NCBI GenBank assembly: GCA_020466095.1
Contig: CM035807.1
Span: 34,600,039 to 34,664,038, forward strand
Source of the DNA: Chlorops oryzae
Lineage: Eukaryota; Arthropoda; Insecta; Diptera; Chloropidae
DNA: 64,000 bases
Direction of reading: 5' to 3'
The notes beneath the pieces were generated by a model that was given only the letters and a program-made list of their open reading frames with translations, ran no database searches and was not told the DNA's origin. This document shows positions 10,326 to 21,487 of this stretch, piece by piece. Position 1 is the first letter of the stretch; every line of letters begins with the position of its first letter. A program made the position numbers and the translations under genes.

Positions 10326-10944
10326 TATATATATATATATTTATATATTGTGCAAAAATGTGGCGACTGATGTGAAAATTATGGGCCAAATGCGCAGTGG
10401 TCTCAACATATACTTATATATATAATCCTCTGGGAAGGAAAGGTAGTTACAAAGACGTTTGGCTAGGCGGGTGTGTGTGCTTGAATCAAGCCATGATTCG
10501 ATTATTTTATTTGGCAATAAATCTGGATACGAGCATTATTACATGCCAATTTTTCGTAGATTTGGATTAGAATAAGAATAATTTGCTGTCGTTTTGCAGA
10601 AACTAGCTGCTTTCTTAAGCGATGGGTCGGAGCTTATTTAGCAGGAAAAAAAGAAGAAACTGTGAATTTCCCATCATTTATGAGATCAAGTAGGTATATA
10701 TTTGAATTGTCACGAATCCGACCTTACCCAAAATAAACTTACCTAACAGTTCCTTCTTTGACTGCTTAGCAACCCTGTTCAATCTCGAAGTCCAAATTTC
10801 AGTCAATGTCAGACTTAAGATCATCTCGTATAAAGAAGTTTAGGTCCTGAGGGGGTTTTCTGCGTTTCTTCTAGGGCTCTTCACCAAAAGACTTTTCGTC
10901 GAAAAGAAGGAAAGTCCAGCCATTACTTTTTGATTCATGATCAG
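10326..10944. other. Unassigned interval
   Basis: Begins with a short (TA)n tract at the mariner target site (10325-10350). No gene or further repeat recognised. Confidence 0.45.
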
Positions 10945-11182
10945 GACCCGGATTTTGATGACTTTTATAAATTTAAAGCATACTTTATGGAGGGAAAATT
11001 TGTGCTTACCAACATTTTGCGAACAACTTTAGCGAAGTTGAACTTCAAACCGATTTCCTTACTTCAAAAAAATTTATATTGAAGTTGCCAATCAATTTTA
11101 ATCTTAACTATGTGTGAGTTGAACCAAAATTTTACTCCATAAAGTATGCTTTAAATTTATAAAAGCCAACAAAATCCGTGCC
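10945..11182. mobile_element. Inverted-repeat (MITE-like) element, ~240 bp
   Basis: The left arm (GGATTTTGATGACTTTTATA, then AATTTAAAGCATACTTTATG and GAG, to about 11010) is repeated in inverted orientation at about 11115-11182 with few mismatches. The loop is roughly 100 bp. A shorter diverged match may extend the left arm back to about 10929. Arm length and small size fit a hairpin MITE. No target duplication could be defined. Confidence 0.65.
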
Positions 11183-13785
11183 CTATTCATAATAGCTTTT
11201 GATAAAATTAAAGTTTTATTTAAGCTGCATACAATTTAGCAAATCATCATCCAATTTCTTTTAAAAGATCTATGGTATCCCAACAAATCGTTCTCTTCAA
11301 TAAATCAATTGAATTTTAATTTTTCCTCGCAGAAAATTTTGTATAAAAAATTTAAAAAAAAAACATTATTTAGAACTTTAAAGTGCACTCTCAAGGGCAA
11401 AAGCCCAGAGTAAAACGCCAAGTTCCGAATTAATTTATGAGTTGTCCTTCTCATTGTTCCATTGAGGCCATCAACCCTCTGATGCATGTAGAACGTAGAA
11501 CGGAAAGCAACATTTCTGTCCAATTTCGGCTGTCTTTGGTGCTGACTATTGCTTGATATAAAAGTGTAACTGACATATATCTGACGCCTGGACAGACAGA
11601 GGAGACAGACAAGCAGACAGAACAGCAGACAGACAATGGACGCATGAAGGCATCCCATACGTACATCGAGCGCTCGTATGCGTTCATATTCACATATCCT
11701 TCGAGCTCCGTTCAATGAATAGCTCCTCTTTTATTCTTTGACCCAGCTCAGCCAGCAGATTTATGAAATTTCTTTCGTCATAAATTTTGATTCGTGCGAA
11801 ATCCGCGTTGATAATAAAAAATAGCAAAAAAAAAAATATTCAAAAAAACCAGAAGTCAAAAAAGCTTATTCAAAAAAGGACCCTTTGGATATCCTTTTAA
11901 CTTTGCATAGTCTAAGTCTGCTGACCGTGCAGCATGGTTCTTACGTTCGTTAATTTTCTGATTTTTCGTTTACGATTGCTGTTATATTTTTCCTTTTACT
12001 GAAAGCGCAGAGAGAGATCCTTTATTCGGTATTTCCGTATTGCAGTCACAAAAGTTGGACCACGCTTTGTTCTTCCTTTCGCCAATTCCAATTGTTTTTG
12101 TTTTTTTTCGATTTTGTTCTGGAGAGCTAGAAAATAATCATTGCTCCAGCTCTTAAGCGTCTTCATGCGTTATTAATTCGCTCTAAAAATTATTGACGTA
12201 TTTTATGATGCCATTTACAAATGCCACTGAAACCACGTTGGCGTCTGGTAACTTTACTGCAGCCAAATGCAATTCCAACAACCGTTTCGGGAGTCGTCGA
12301 CATTTCTCAGGCGGTTTGCAAAGTGAAAATGAAGTCAACCGCACGTTCGTTCGTTGTGTGTGACTCTTATCTACTTGTTTTCCATTTCGCAATTTTCTTT
12401 TTGTTTTCCTTCTATTTTCTCTCTTTTACTTTCTAATTGCTCCAAAGCGCTCACGGTACCTTTATATGTATGTATTGTAAAATATGGCAAAAACAATAAC
12501 GGAACGTTCTTGCAAAAGTTCAACGTCGAAGGAAACGCGTTGTGAGGCGAAGCGATACGAAGCGATGAGATACAATGCGATTTGACTGCGACTCCGTCTC
12601 CGACTGCGACTGCGACTCCGATTCAGCCCGATTTCGAAATTGAGTTAAGCTTATCTTTACAATATTCGCTAAACAACAACATGGCGCGTCGTCTCGGAGT
12701 CGCAAACTTTTGTTTTTTGGAACAAATTTCAAAACCGAAAGACACAACAACAGCAGCAGCAGCACCATAGCCACCAGCAGAAAAAAAGAAATCATTGAGT
12801 AATGTGGCATTAAAGGGGAAGGGAGCATCGCATAAAGTAGTCGGGTGGCGTAATTAAGTATCGCTTCTGTTGGCTCAGTGCGAGTATGGCGAATAGGATC
12901 ACATGAATGAAACAAAGCCACTGACTGAATTCGAAGCACTGTCTGAGTCCGATATACGGCGAAACAATGAATTATGCCAACCAGCATGGCAAAAGCGAAT
13001 CAAAACAATAACAAAAGCAAAAGCAAAATAGCCGCATTTCATACTATATGTGGTTCCATTGAAAATATAAACTCGAAGCGGACTTATGCTGAGAGTTATC
13101 ATTGGTCTGTCTTAATTATTGAATCTAAAAAGTCATTGAATTTTTTGCATTGCTGTATTCCAGGACAAGGTACTGAAGATTTCTCTTGACTCCATTAAAA
13201 ATTAAAATATTTTAACAATTAAATATTTAAAACAGGGGTTTTTGGAGTTTATTAACAGAGGTGACCACCACTACAAGGCCGTTTTCATTATGCGCAATAG
13301 TAGTGGTACAACAAAGCCATAAAATTAGAAAATCGAGAGAATAACAAAGCGACAAGCGTCATAGATCCCACCTCGACAATAGTCTGTAGCATACTGAGCT
13401 CTCAACGCACTCTAAGTGAGGCAAATCTAAAAATTATACGAAAAAAGTTTTAAAAATTAAAGCAGAGCGACACAAGCCTTGCCTCTGCAAAGTTTGTCAT
13501 AGCACTGATTTGAAAAATTGACGTGACTTCGTTTTTTTGCTCGCTTCGGTTGTTCGCTTCGCTTCTCGAATACAAGTGGCATTTTGCTTTAATTGCGACC
13601 TCGTTTTATACTTTTTCATCTCTCGCTCACAGTTTCTATACGTGTGCAAAAATGTTCTCTTTTACGCTCTTTTACCCCTGGAGCTTACCCTTTGTGCACC
13701 TCTGTTTATTAATCATCCCAGTGCCAGAAGTGCGTGTAAAAATGATCGGATCAAGCCTACTATCAAACAAAATCTTACTCATGCC
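11183..13785. other. Unassigned interval with simple repeats
   Basis: No gene recognised. It holds GACAGACAGACAAGCAGACAG-type repeats near 11592-11636, a CGACTGCGACTCCG repeat patch at 12585-12620, and a CAGCAGCAGCA run near 12751. The longer open frames here (136 and 155 codons on the minus strand) translate low-complexity sequence and match no domain I know. Confidence 0.5.
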
Positions 13786-14157
13786 CTGGGCTGGCATGTC
13801 GAATACTCTGTCGAGTTTTCGACATTTTCGACATGTCGACTACCTACGGTAGACTACCGAACCAAATTGGAGTAAACTACAAAAAAGTGTCGAAAACTCG
13901 TAAAAATTTTCCTGCATCAATTGCAATAAAAACAAAGATTTTTGTGCGAGAAATATATCAATTTTAATTTTCTTTTTGGTCATTTATCATTTATTTTAGT
14001 CATTTATGTTTAAAAAATGTAGCTTTTATATTATGACTATGAATTGTATTATTTCAAAGAGCTGAGCCTTGGTCATCACTTATTTCGATGTCATCAAACT
14101 CATCCTCTATTTTTTCGTCATTTGAGCGTAAATTCCCAATTTTCCCATTCCTTTCTT

Positions 14158-14162
<5 letters not shown>

Positions 14163-14215
<53 letters not shown>
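14163..14215. repeat. (TC)n microsatellite
   Basis: About 26 CT/TC units with one interruption (TTTC near 14195). Open frames crossing it translate as Leu-Ser or Arg-Glu runs and are not genes. Confidence 0.97.
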
Positions 14216-14276
14216 GGCATAAATGGGTTTGCATGGTCATACTTGTTCGCATTCTTTGCATGATGCGAGTGTCATA

Positions 14277-14454
14277 AGCGGCCTTTACACGTTCACGTTT
14301 ACTTGGAGTCATTCGGGGCGTGATGAAAAAAATGACCGTGTAAATGCACAAAATGCATGTATGACATGCAGAAACGCAAAGAAACTAATAGTTTTTGAAA
14401 TTTCTCTGCATGATGCAATGCTTGAAGACAAACATAAACGTGTTAAGGCCGCTA
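14277..14454. mobile_element. Nested MITE inside the hAT-like element
   Basis: AGCGGCCTTTACACGTT at the left (about 14277) is matched in inverted orientation by AACGTGTTAAGGCCGCT at the right (ending about 14454). ATA is present on both sides, a possible 3-bp duplication of the PIF/Harbinger type. It is ~180 bp and non-coding. It lies inside the 13786-14698 element, so it inserted later. Confidence 0.6.
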
Positions 14455-14706
14455 TAAAATAATTTGATTGTTTACATTGACGAACATCAATTCATACTTC
14501 ATTTCTGTGTATTTTGGGAACAAGCTGGAGAACGTGTATGTCGATAGATTCAATACTTGAAGCGAGTAAGAACGATATAATGAGTCGTTCTTTAAATTCT
14601 TGGACGATTAAGAGTTTTCGACATGTAGAAAAGTTTTTTACAGTTTTCGACGTAGACTACATACAAGTTCCAAAAATTCTTGTCGAATGCCAACCCAGCT
14701 CATGCC

Positions 14707-15875
14707 TCTCTGCATTTTCATACAAAATTGAAAGTTAGCTCTTTTCCTCGATTTTTAAAAAGTTTTCTGACAGACAGATAGACAAAGAGTCGGAAACACA
14801 AGAAGGCATGCAGACACACAGATAGACACAAAAAAACTCACTTATTGTTATTCATTATTGTGGTCCACGTCTTCAATACTTACGAACCCTTATTGGCAAT
14901 ATTAAGAGTTAATTTTAAACATGGCTGAAGAACTTGTGGAATTAAGACAAGAACAATCAGGATTTTATCAAATCGAAATAATATGCTCATTGAATATATT
15001 AGGTAAATTCATACCACCCTGCACATCGTGCGTATGAGTAATGTAACTTCCTGCTTGAATTCATTATTACGTTCCACATACGCTGCGTGTGCCATTAAGC
15101 ATATGCTTTCAATCAAGCGAAGTAAATCGTTGAAATATTCGAGTAGCTTTATACAATTTCATTTGAAGCATTTTCATCTACCACTCAGTTTTATAGTTTT
15201 GCTTAAATTTATTAATTTTTGTGTTTCCAGATTTTAAACTGATTAAAATCGCTTAAATTCTCATTGCCGCACAGATTTTTTCTCTTAATTGGTTCAATTG
15301 AAAATTTAAAAAAATATTTCCTAATTGCTCTTCTTCTTAGTGTTTCAACATTTTCAGCATACACTGTATTTGAAATTGAATACCAAGAACACTTCGGAAC
15401 ACACTTCACTCAAAGTTTATTGAATTCGAAAATAACGTTTTCATTTCCCTCAAATGTTTGCTCAAGTTATTATATGAGAGAAATTCAGCTAAACTTAAGG
15501 TAAATTTTGCTTTTAGTTCGAAGTGGCAAAATACACTTGAAATAGTCTACTTTACATACAAATATGTATGTTTACCTTCAGATATACCGAGAACCTGGAC
15601 AACTTCGTCGTTGCTCAGAACAATGCATTGCAATTTCAATTGAAAATCGTCCACTTGACGTCGAAGGGAAATGATAAAACTATTCCGTGCGATGATGTGC
15701 GATAGGAAATAACTTTTTTATTTTTATTTCTATTTCTTTTAAATTGAATTTTTATTTTTCATTTTTTTCTTTTCATAGGAAACAGCAAAACTGCAATAGA
15801 TTATGACAACAGTACTTTCGGATTCGTGCGTGAAAATTTGATATCCGAATTTAAAAAAAATATTTTTAGAACCTA
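14707..15875. other. Unassigned interval
   Basis: AT-rich sequence with no recognisable gene; small open frames only. A GACAGACAGATAGACA patch lies near 14769-14785. Confidence 0.45.
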
Positions 15876-16056
15876 GACTCGTGGTCTTCAAACCCCTTTT
15901 AAAATTTTTGAAGGTTTATCAATTTTATTTGAAAAATTTTGAAAAAATCAAATATAGCAAAGGATTGATCGATTTAAGATGGCATGAAGACTTAAAGAAT
16001 TTTATTCGAAAAATTAAACTTTCGAAATTCTTAAACCGAGTTGAAGACTACGACCC
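15876..16056. mobile_element. MITE family A, copy 1 (~180 bp)
   Basis: The right end reads CGAGTTGAAGACTACGACCC. The left end (GACTCGTGGTCTTCAAACCC) is its approximate inverted match, and the arms continue with the blocks CTTTCGAAATTC and GAAGGTTTA. The same ends occur at 34472-35037 and 42498-42722, so this is an interspersed family. There is no coding capacity. GGGTCG-type ends resemble those of PIF/Harbinger elements, but no clear 3-bp duplication is preserved. Confidence 0.65.
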
Positions 16057-17388
16057 TTAATTATAAAAAAACCTTTAGTTTTTGAATAAATCACGAAAAA
16101 ATCAATCAACAGTCCGAAAAATTTGAATTAAATCCTAAAATTTACATAAAATTTTTTAAAAATTCACTAAACTGTACAAAATTAGGGGAATATTGCTCCC
16201 TAGTGCACATGATACTTCTATTTTTTTTTCATTGCTCCGCAAATATTCAATCATGTCGGCAAATACTTTGCAGTGCATACTCCCAGGCGCAGAGCGTTCA
16301 AAAAGTTTTGAACAAAGCAAAGTTCATAGGAAACTGTAAGCTCTCTGCTTTGTAAATTAAATACAAAATTTTGATTTCCAATCTGAGTATAATTAAATCA
16401 TTTTCATTTGAAATATGTCAAGCAGAAGCCGTTGTCATGATAAAATCATGCAAAATTCTACTCTCCATGCCCCATAACCTCGTGTCACACAAACCCACCC
16501 ACACACACCCACACACACCACACAACACACACACAAGCATACACATGCATCCATCATATATAAGAATCCACATGCAACTTGGCTGTTGCTTCTTGATACT
16601 TATACCTCAAAGGCAGGACATAATTGCTCCTAGGAATCCATTAATGCGGCCTATTGTTTTCTGGTTGAACAAAAAAAAAAAAAAAAAAAAAAATTGAAAA
16701 AACAACAAAACTACGACCGAATTTGGCATGCACAAGTTCGTTGGACAAGCAAATCTATGCCGGCTTTTGAGCCTAAAGCGCAGTACTAGGAACGCGTCAC
16801 GCAACATTTGTTGCTACAAAGCTATACAGCATTCAATGTACGAGCATGTCTGTATCGTAGTAAGGTTTCATAAAATTTTTAATCAATTCGACCCATCTCT
16901 CTAACGCCTCGAGTCCATACTTGAGGCTTTTCCTTACGTATACTCTATGTATTCTGGTCCAGCTGACCGGCTGGCTGGCTGGCTGGCTTCAGTTTGACTC
17001 GCTCTCATCGAAGTCGGCTTCATATTCTTCATATTGTTTTGTATTTCGGACTCTCTTTTGTTGCGTCGTCCGCCTTGTGGAAGTATACCCAAAATGGGTT
17101 GCTCGCAATCTAAAGTCCACTCGGACAAAGTTTGATGGAAAATTTTCGGCAGCACATGAGACCATAGTTGGCCCTTCACTTCGTCCGTCCGACCGTTCGT
17201 TCGTCCGTCCGTCCATCTATTCATTCATTCTTCCATTCATTCAGTCATTAGATCGGTGGTTTTTACAGTTTCTACTCAAGCTGCTCCTCCCAATTCCATA
17301 ATAACGCTCTAAAGAAGGCGTGATTGAATGAACCACACTGGCACACACACATACACATGCATAGACACATTTTCCCATGCATACTACG
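16057..17388. other. Unassigned interval with microsatellites
   Basis: No gene recognised. Simple repeats: CA/CCCACA-rich tract 16485-16548, poly-A 16671-16693, (GGCT)n near 16969-16987, and a CGTTCGTTCGTCCGTCC / CATTC-rich tract at 17180-17250. Open frames across these (up to 126 codons) are low complexity. Confidence 0.55.
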
Positions 17389-17396
17389 TATATAAG
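17389..17396 (+). promoter_or_regulatory. Weak candidate TATA box
   Basis: TATATAAG is followed about 110 bp downstream by the donor-like CTCCTCG|GTAAGTGAC (GT at 17509-17510), so 17420-17508 could be a short first exon. No initiator or conserved peptide supports it. It is weaker than the candidate at 8561. Confidence 0.2.
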
Positions 17397-17519
17397 GCGA
17401 CGGTCTTGCATGGAATGAGCAGATACAGATACACGGGATTGTTGAATCACAATTTGTGAAAAGTTTCTCCAAAGTTTAGTGCAGCCCAATGCCCTGTTGT
17501 GCTCCTCGGTAAGTGACTT

Positions 17520-20500
17520 TGTCTCGTTTCAGAGGTCAGAATATCGTTACGTTCGTCCGTTCCGTTCGTTCGAAATGCTACCGTAAATGCCGTAACAAAA
17601 GGCATTGATTGAGTCACATCGCTTGGGATGTGCGTTGAGTATACTTTGAATTTTGTTGTTGTTTTCTTATTATTGCTCAACTATAATGTTTTGTTGATTT
17701 CTTCATTGTTCGTTTTGTCAATTGAGAAATCAATTGAAGCAGCGTTCAAGCAGGTAAACTTTAGATCAAATTTGAAGCCTCTTCAAACTTAACTAACTTT
17801 TCTCTTTTTTTTAATTTATTTACATTATTTATTTATTTTTTCATTTCAGCTTCAATTTGATTAGAGACGGATCTAATTGGATGTTCTGAGTGAAGCCGCA
17901 AAATACGCATTTTCGATGTTTTCGTAGTTTTGGCTATAGTGAGAACAATGCGCTATAACATGAGAATTTGTAAGTAATTTTAAAGAGGCTGCCCAATACT
18001 TTAAGTATTGTTTTTTAAGCTGAAAATGTTGACCATTCTTCGCTGAGTTTTCAACAATTAAATGATGTTCTAAGACTTTCAAGACGTTTAATATACTTAG
18101 ATGCTTTTAAGTGCAAGACGAGTACTACCGATATCTAGGGGCGTTCAAAGAAAAAGCTGGCTAAATCGGCCTTCAGACAAAACATTATTAATGGGTTAAA
18201 TGGGTTTAACGGTTTTAAAAAATTGATTTTTTGTGTTTTTTTTTTTTTTTTGTTAATTTTACGTATCTTAAAACTTCAAAATTGATCCGAGTAATAATTA
18301 AGGAGATACAGATTCCGAAAGCTCAAAACTTTAAACGTTTTTCTCGAAACTGTGTTTTCAAAGTTGATGGACAAGATTTCTCAAGAACCGATGGAAATTT
18401 GGACAGGTCTTCAAGACACAATTCTCCAGAAACTGATTCAATTTTTTTTTTCTCTCCTTTGTTCAGTTTCTAGTTTTTAATATTAACCTTCTACTGCCAC
18501 TAGTTTTCGCAATGAAAATTTCAGGAACGACTTGCTTCGGGAAGCATGAATTTGAAATTTATTTTTTTGATTAATTAATTTTTTTAGAAATTGTTCAGTA
18601 AAAATCCGTCTAGAGACGAAGTCAGAGATTAGAGAGTTAGCAAAAAATTAACTTTTTTTCCCATTCAGATGATTTTTGAATTCAGCTGTAAGGATTCTGC
18701 TGTCCACCACCGATGGACCTTTTTTCGAAAGGCTGTCGAAAAAGACGTCACAATGGCTGAGTCGTTAGTATTTTTGACAACATTTTAAATAACTCTTTTT
18801 CAAATGCGTATCCTTAAGAAAATAGAAAGTTTGAATGCAATATTTAATTTTTAAAACGAGAAAAAAATTATGGAAAATAGGCCAAAATTCGTTGGACGAA
18901 ACCCATGTTATCCCTAAAATAAACAGCTCATCATGGAGCGGAACTAGCTTTTTTGGAGAGGATGAAATAGTTTACACCGACTATAATAAATCGAAAATAC
19001 CCTCATTCCCCTTATATATACACCTAGTTCACCTGATTCTGCTTAGGCCGCCGACGCACCGGATCAAATGAAACGTATTCGAGACCACGACACTGCCATT
19101 AAGAATGTCAAAAGGAGATCGCACGAGAAGTCAATTTTCATTCAATTCATAATAGTTGAAATGCTTCGAATTAATTTAAAATCTTTAAAATCAATTACCT
19201 GACCACCACAACATGCTGATCGAAAGGCCACAATGCCAAAGCTTTCAAATATAGCAGCCCAGCGGGTAACCAGATTACTCCATCTCGGCCTCGTGTCGGA
19301 AAATTATGCCTTGGTTATTTTGATACGACAACAGAAGAAAGGAACAAGCCCACCACTTGCCTTTTAAATAGAACATGCACCTGTTGCTTTGCCACGTACA
19401 GCATCGTCGAACCTTTAGCGATCAAAGCCGAAGCAGCAGTCAGTTTTACGGCATAGCAAGGGTAATTCGCACGAGTGCATTTTATAGTTGATTCGTAAGG
19501 CAAGAAAGACGCTTAGAGAGAAAGAGAGAAAATGAGATGAACAAAAGGCGGCAGCAAGATGCCGCTTCTGCATGTCCTGGCATTCGTAGCGTTCATAGGT
19601 GTCGTTTGAAGCTCTCCGCATATCCTAGTGTATTGTATTGCAGGTGTTCACAAGCAGCAATGCATGCGCCATTCGTTCTCTCTATTGTGTGTGTGTGTAA
19701 CCGTATGAATGTCTCTTGTACTACTGTCTGTTGCCCTTTTGAATGATGTTCTTTTGACAACTCAACACGAGGTGATACAACAACATAAAATAAAACAAAT
19801 GCTCTGAGTAATGCTTCGTCTGCTGCTTCTGATTTAACTCCAGCTGCTTGCCGCATATCATCGTCATTCTGCAACCGCTGCTGCTGCTGAATGTGTTTGT
19901 GTGTGTGAGTGTGTTTGTTAAAAACGCAACCTAAGAGGGAACTTTAAGTGAAATCTAATGCCGTGCAACACAAAGTGTTTTATAGAATGTTATTGGAGCA
20001 GCATGAACATCTTTCAAAAAGCTTCTACTGAAACATTAAGAGTTTAACAAGTTAATTTTTACTTAACTTTTACGATTCTTTTCGCCTTGTGAGATAAGGA
20101 GACAGGTTTAGTAAGAGTTTTAAAAAAATCGATTTTTTTTTTTTTGAATTTTTACATTAAAATATCTTAAAAATATTTTCTGAAAATTTCAGGTTAATCC
20201 GACGTACCTATATTTTTCGAGTTATGCAACAATAAACCAAGAGCTTTCAGGCGTTCCAGAGGTGAGTGTAAAACTATGCTTTTAGAGCTGCTGATAACTG
20301 TCACTAAAACCCGCTTAGTAGACTTAAATAATATTTATACAGCTTTTTGAAGACATGAATATTAGACAAATTTAGTTTTAGGCTTGAATTAGAAACACGA
20401 TGGATCGTTTTTAATTTAATGTATTTTAAGAGTAAGAGGTGCTCGTATTGGAAATAGGAAGTGACTTTTGACAATAGAAAAAGGGTTGCCATGAATAACA

Positions 20501-20763
20501 AATTTAGTGATGTTAAAGTACTTTTTTACTCCAACATTTAGTAAGTTCCTAATCGAAGGATTTTGTTTTAATTTCGATTCTTTATAAATAACACTAGTTT
20601 ACAAATAACTACATATTTTGGCCTTCTTAACACTGAAATAGTATATATTTAAAAGTTGAAAAAGGAGTGACCTAAAGCCCAAAAAAAAAATTTTTTAAAT
20701 CTTTCTTTGATTTCGTTTTCGCTCCAGCAGAAAAGTTGAAATTAAGGTAAGTTGAAAAATATA
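17520..20763. other. Unassigned interval
   Basis: No gene recognised. Two stretches, about 18205-18370 and 20110-20250, share the pattern TTTTAAAAAAAT-T-GATTTTTT then AATATCTTAAAA-type strings, and may be diverged members of one repeat. A short (GT)n run lies at 19685-19700 and a CTGCTGCTGCTG run near 19878. Confidence 0.4.
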
Positions 20764-21487
20764 CAGGGTGTTCCATACTTAATGGATCAAAAAAAAGGAG
20801 GTGATAGGGGGAACCCATACAAGCAAAAAATTGTATGGAAAGGGGGGTCCATTTTGCACTCGTAAGGAGCTAGAGGAGCGGAAAGAATTCGACTAAATTG
20901 GTGAGCATACTTTTAGGCGGATATGTAAAACTAAAACACTATTCAGAGATTTTTAAATTTCTTAGATTTTTCTTTTTCTCATGCTGCCTAAAAGTGTGCT
21001 CAATAAATTTGATTAAAATAACATTTCTGGGAGTCAAAAATACAAAATAATTTATTTCAAACCTTAGTTTTGCATTGATTGTGAAACTTTTTTTTAGCAA
21101 CCATGGTATCAAATTGAAGACAAAAACTCAAAGTTTTCGAAAAGAGAAAAAAAAGAGGCCCGATCGTATTTCTTTTGAATTAAATCACTTTAAAAGCCAA
21201 AATTACACTATTTTAGGCTTAGATGGTAGTACCAGAGAAAACGGAGTTGAATTATTTAAAATCGTAATATGCAGTGTTAACGGAAAACCGCCAAGCTCTT
21301 CATATCATATGTGATTTTGAATTTACGGCCTGTAAGTGAGGAGCACCAGTGAAAAAACCAAAATATTGTTTTTTGCATGTAACTCCTCAGGGGTGCATTT
21401 GCGACCCCCCCTGCCATACGATTTTTGGTCCGTCTGGACCCCCCTATCACCCCCTTTTTTTTGTACCATTGAGTATGGAACACCCTG
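20764..21487. mobile_element. TA-type MITE, 724 bp, with long inverted ends
   Basis: The left end CAGGGTGTTCCATACTTAAT is matched by the inverted right end (GAGTATGGAACACCCTG, ending 21487). The similarity continues inward for about 130 bp through an A-run and GTGATAGGGGG blocks. TATA lies on both sides, giving a TA or TATA duplication. A second inverted pair inside (TGAGCATACTTTTAGGC near 20902 and GCCTAAAAGTGTGCTCA near 20986) marks a further hairpin. Open frames inside (79, 64 and 115 codons) show no transposase motif. Superfamily not certain; Tc1/mariner-type insertion is likely. Confidence 0.8.

Larger units (their letters stand above)
13786..14698. mobile_element. hAT-like non-autonomous element, 913 bp, 8-bp target duplication
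   Basis: The ends CTGGGCTGGCATGTCGA (13786) and the inverted match of TCGAATGCCAACCCAG (ending 14698) form terminal repeats that continue less perfectly inward with TTTTCGACA-type strings. A perfect 8-bp direct repeat CTCATGCC lies on both sides (13778-13785 and 14699-14706). Eight-base duplications are made by hAT elements (also P and Merlin), so hAT-like is the best guess, although the ends do not begin with the usual CAG. It has no coding sequence. A (TC)n tract (14163-14215) and a smaller inverted-repeat element (14277-14454) lie inside. Confidence 0.85.

Noticed and set aside
12520..12987. 155-codon open frame, minus strand
   Set aside because: Ser/Glu and Leu repeats come from CGACTGCGACTC and CAGCAG repeats; not protein-like.
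14118..14351. Arg-Glu repeat frame, minus strand
   Set aside because: Direct translation of the (TC)n microsatellite.
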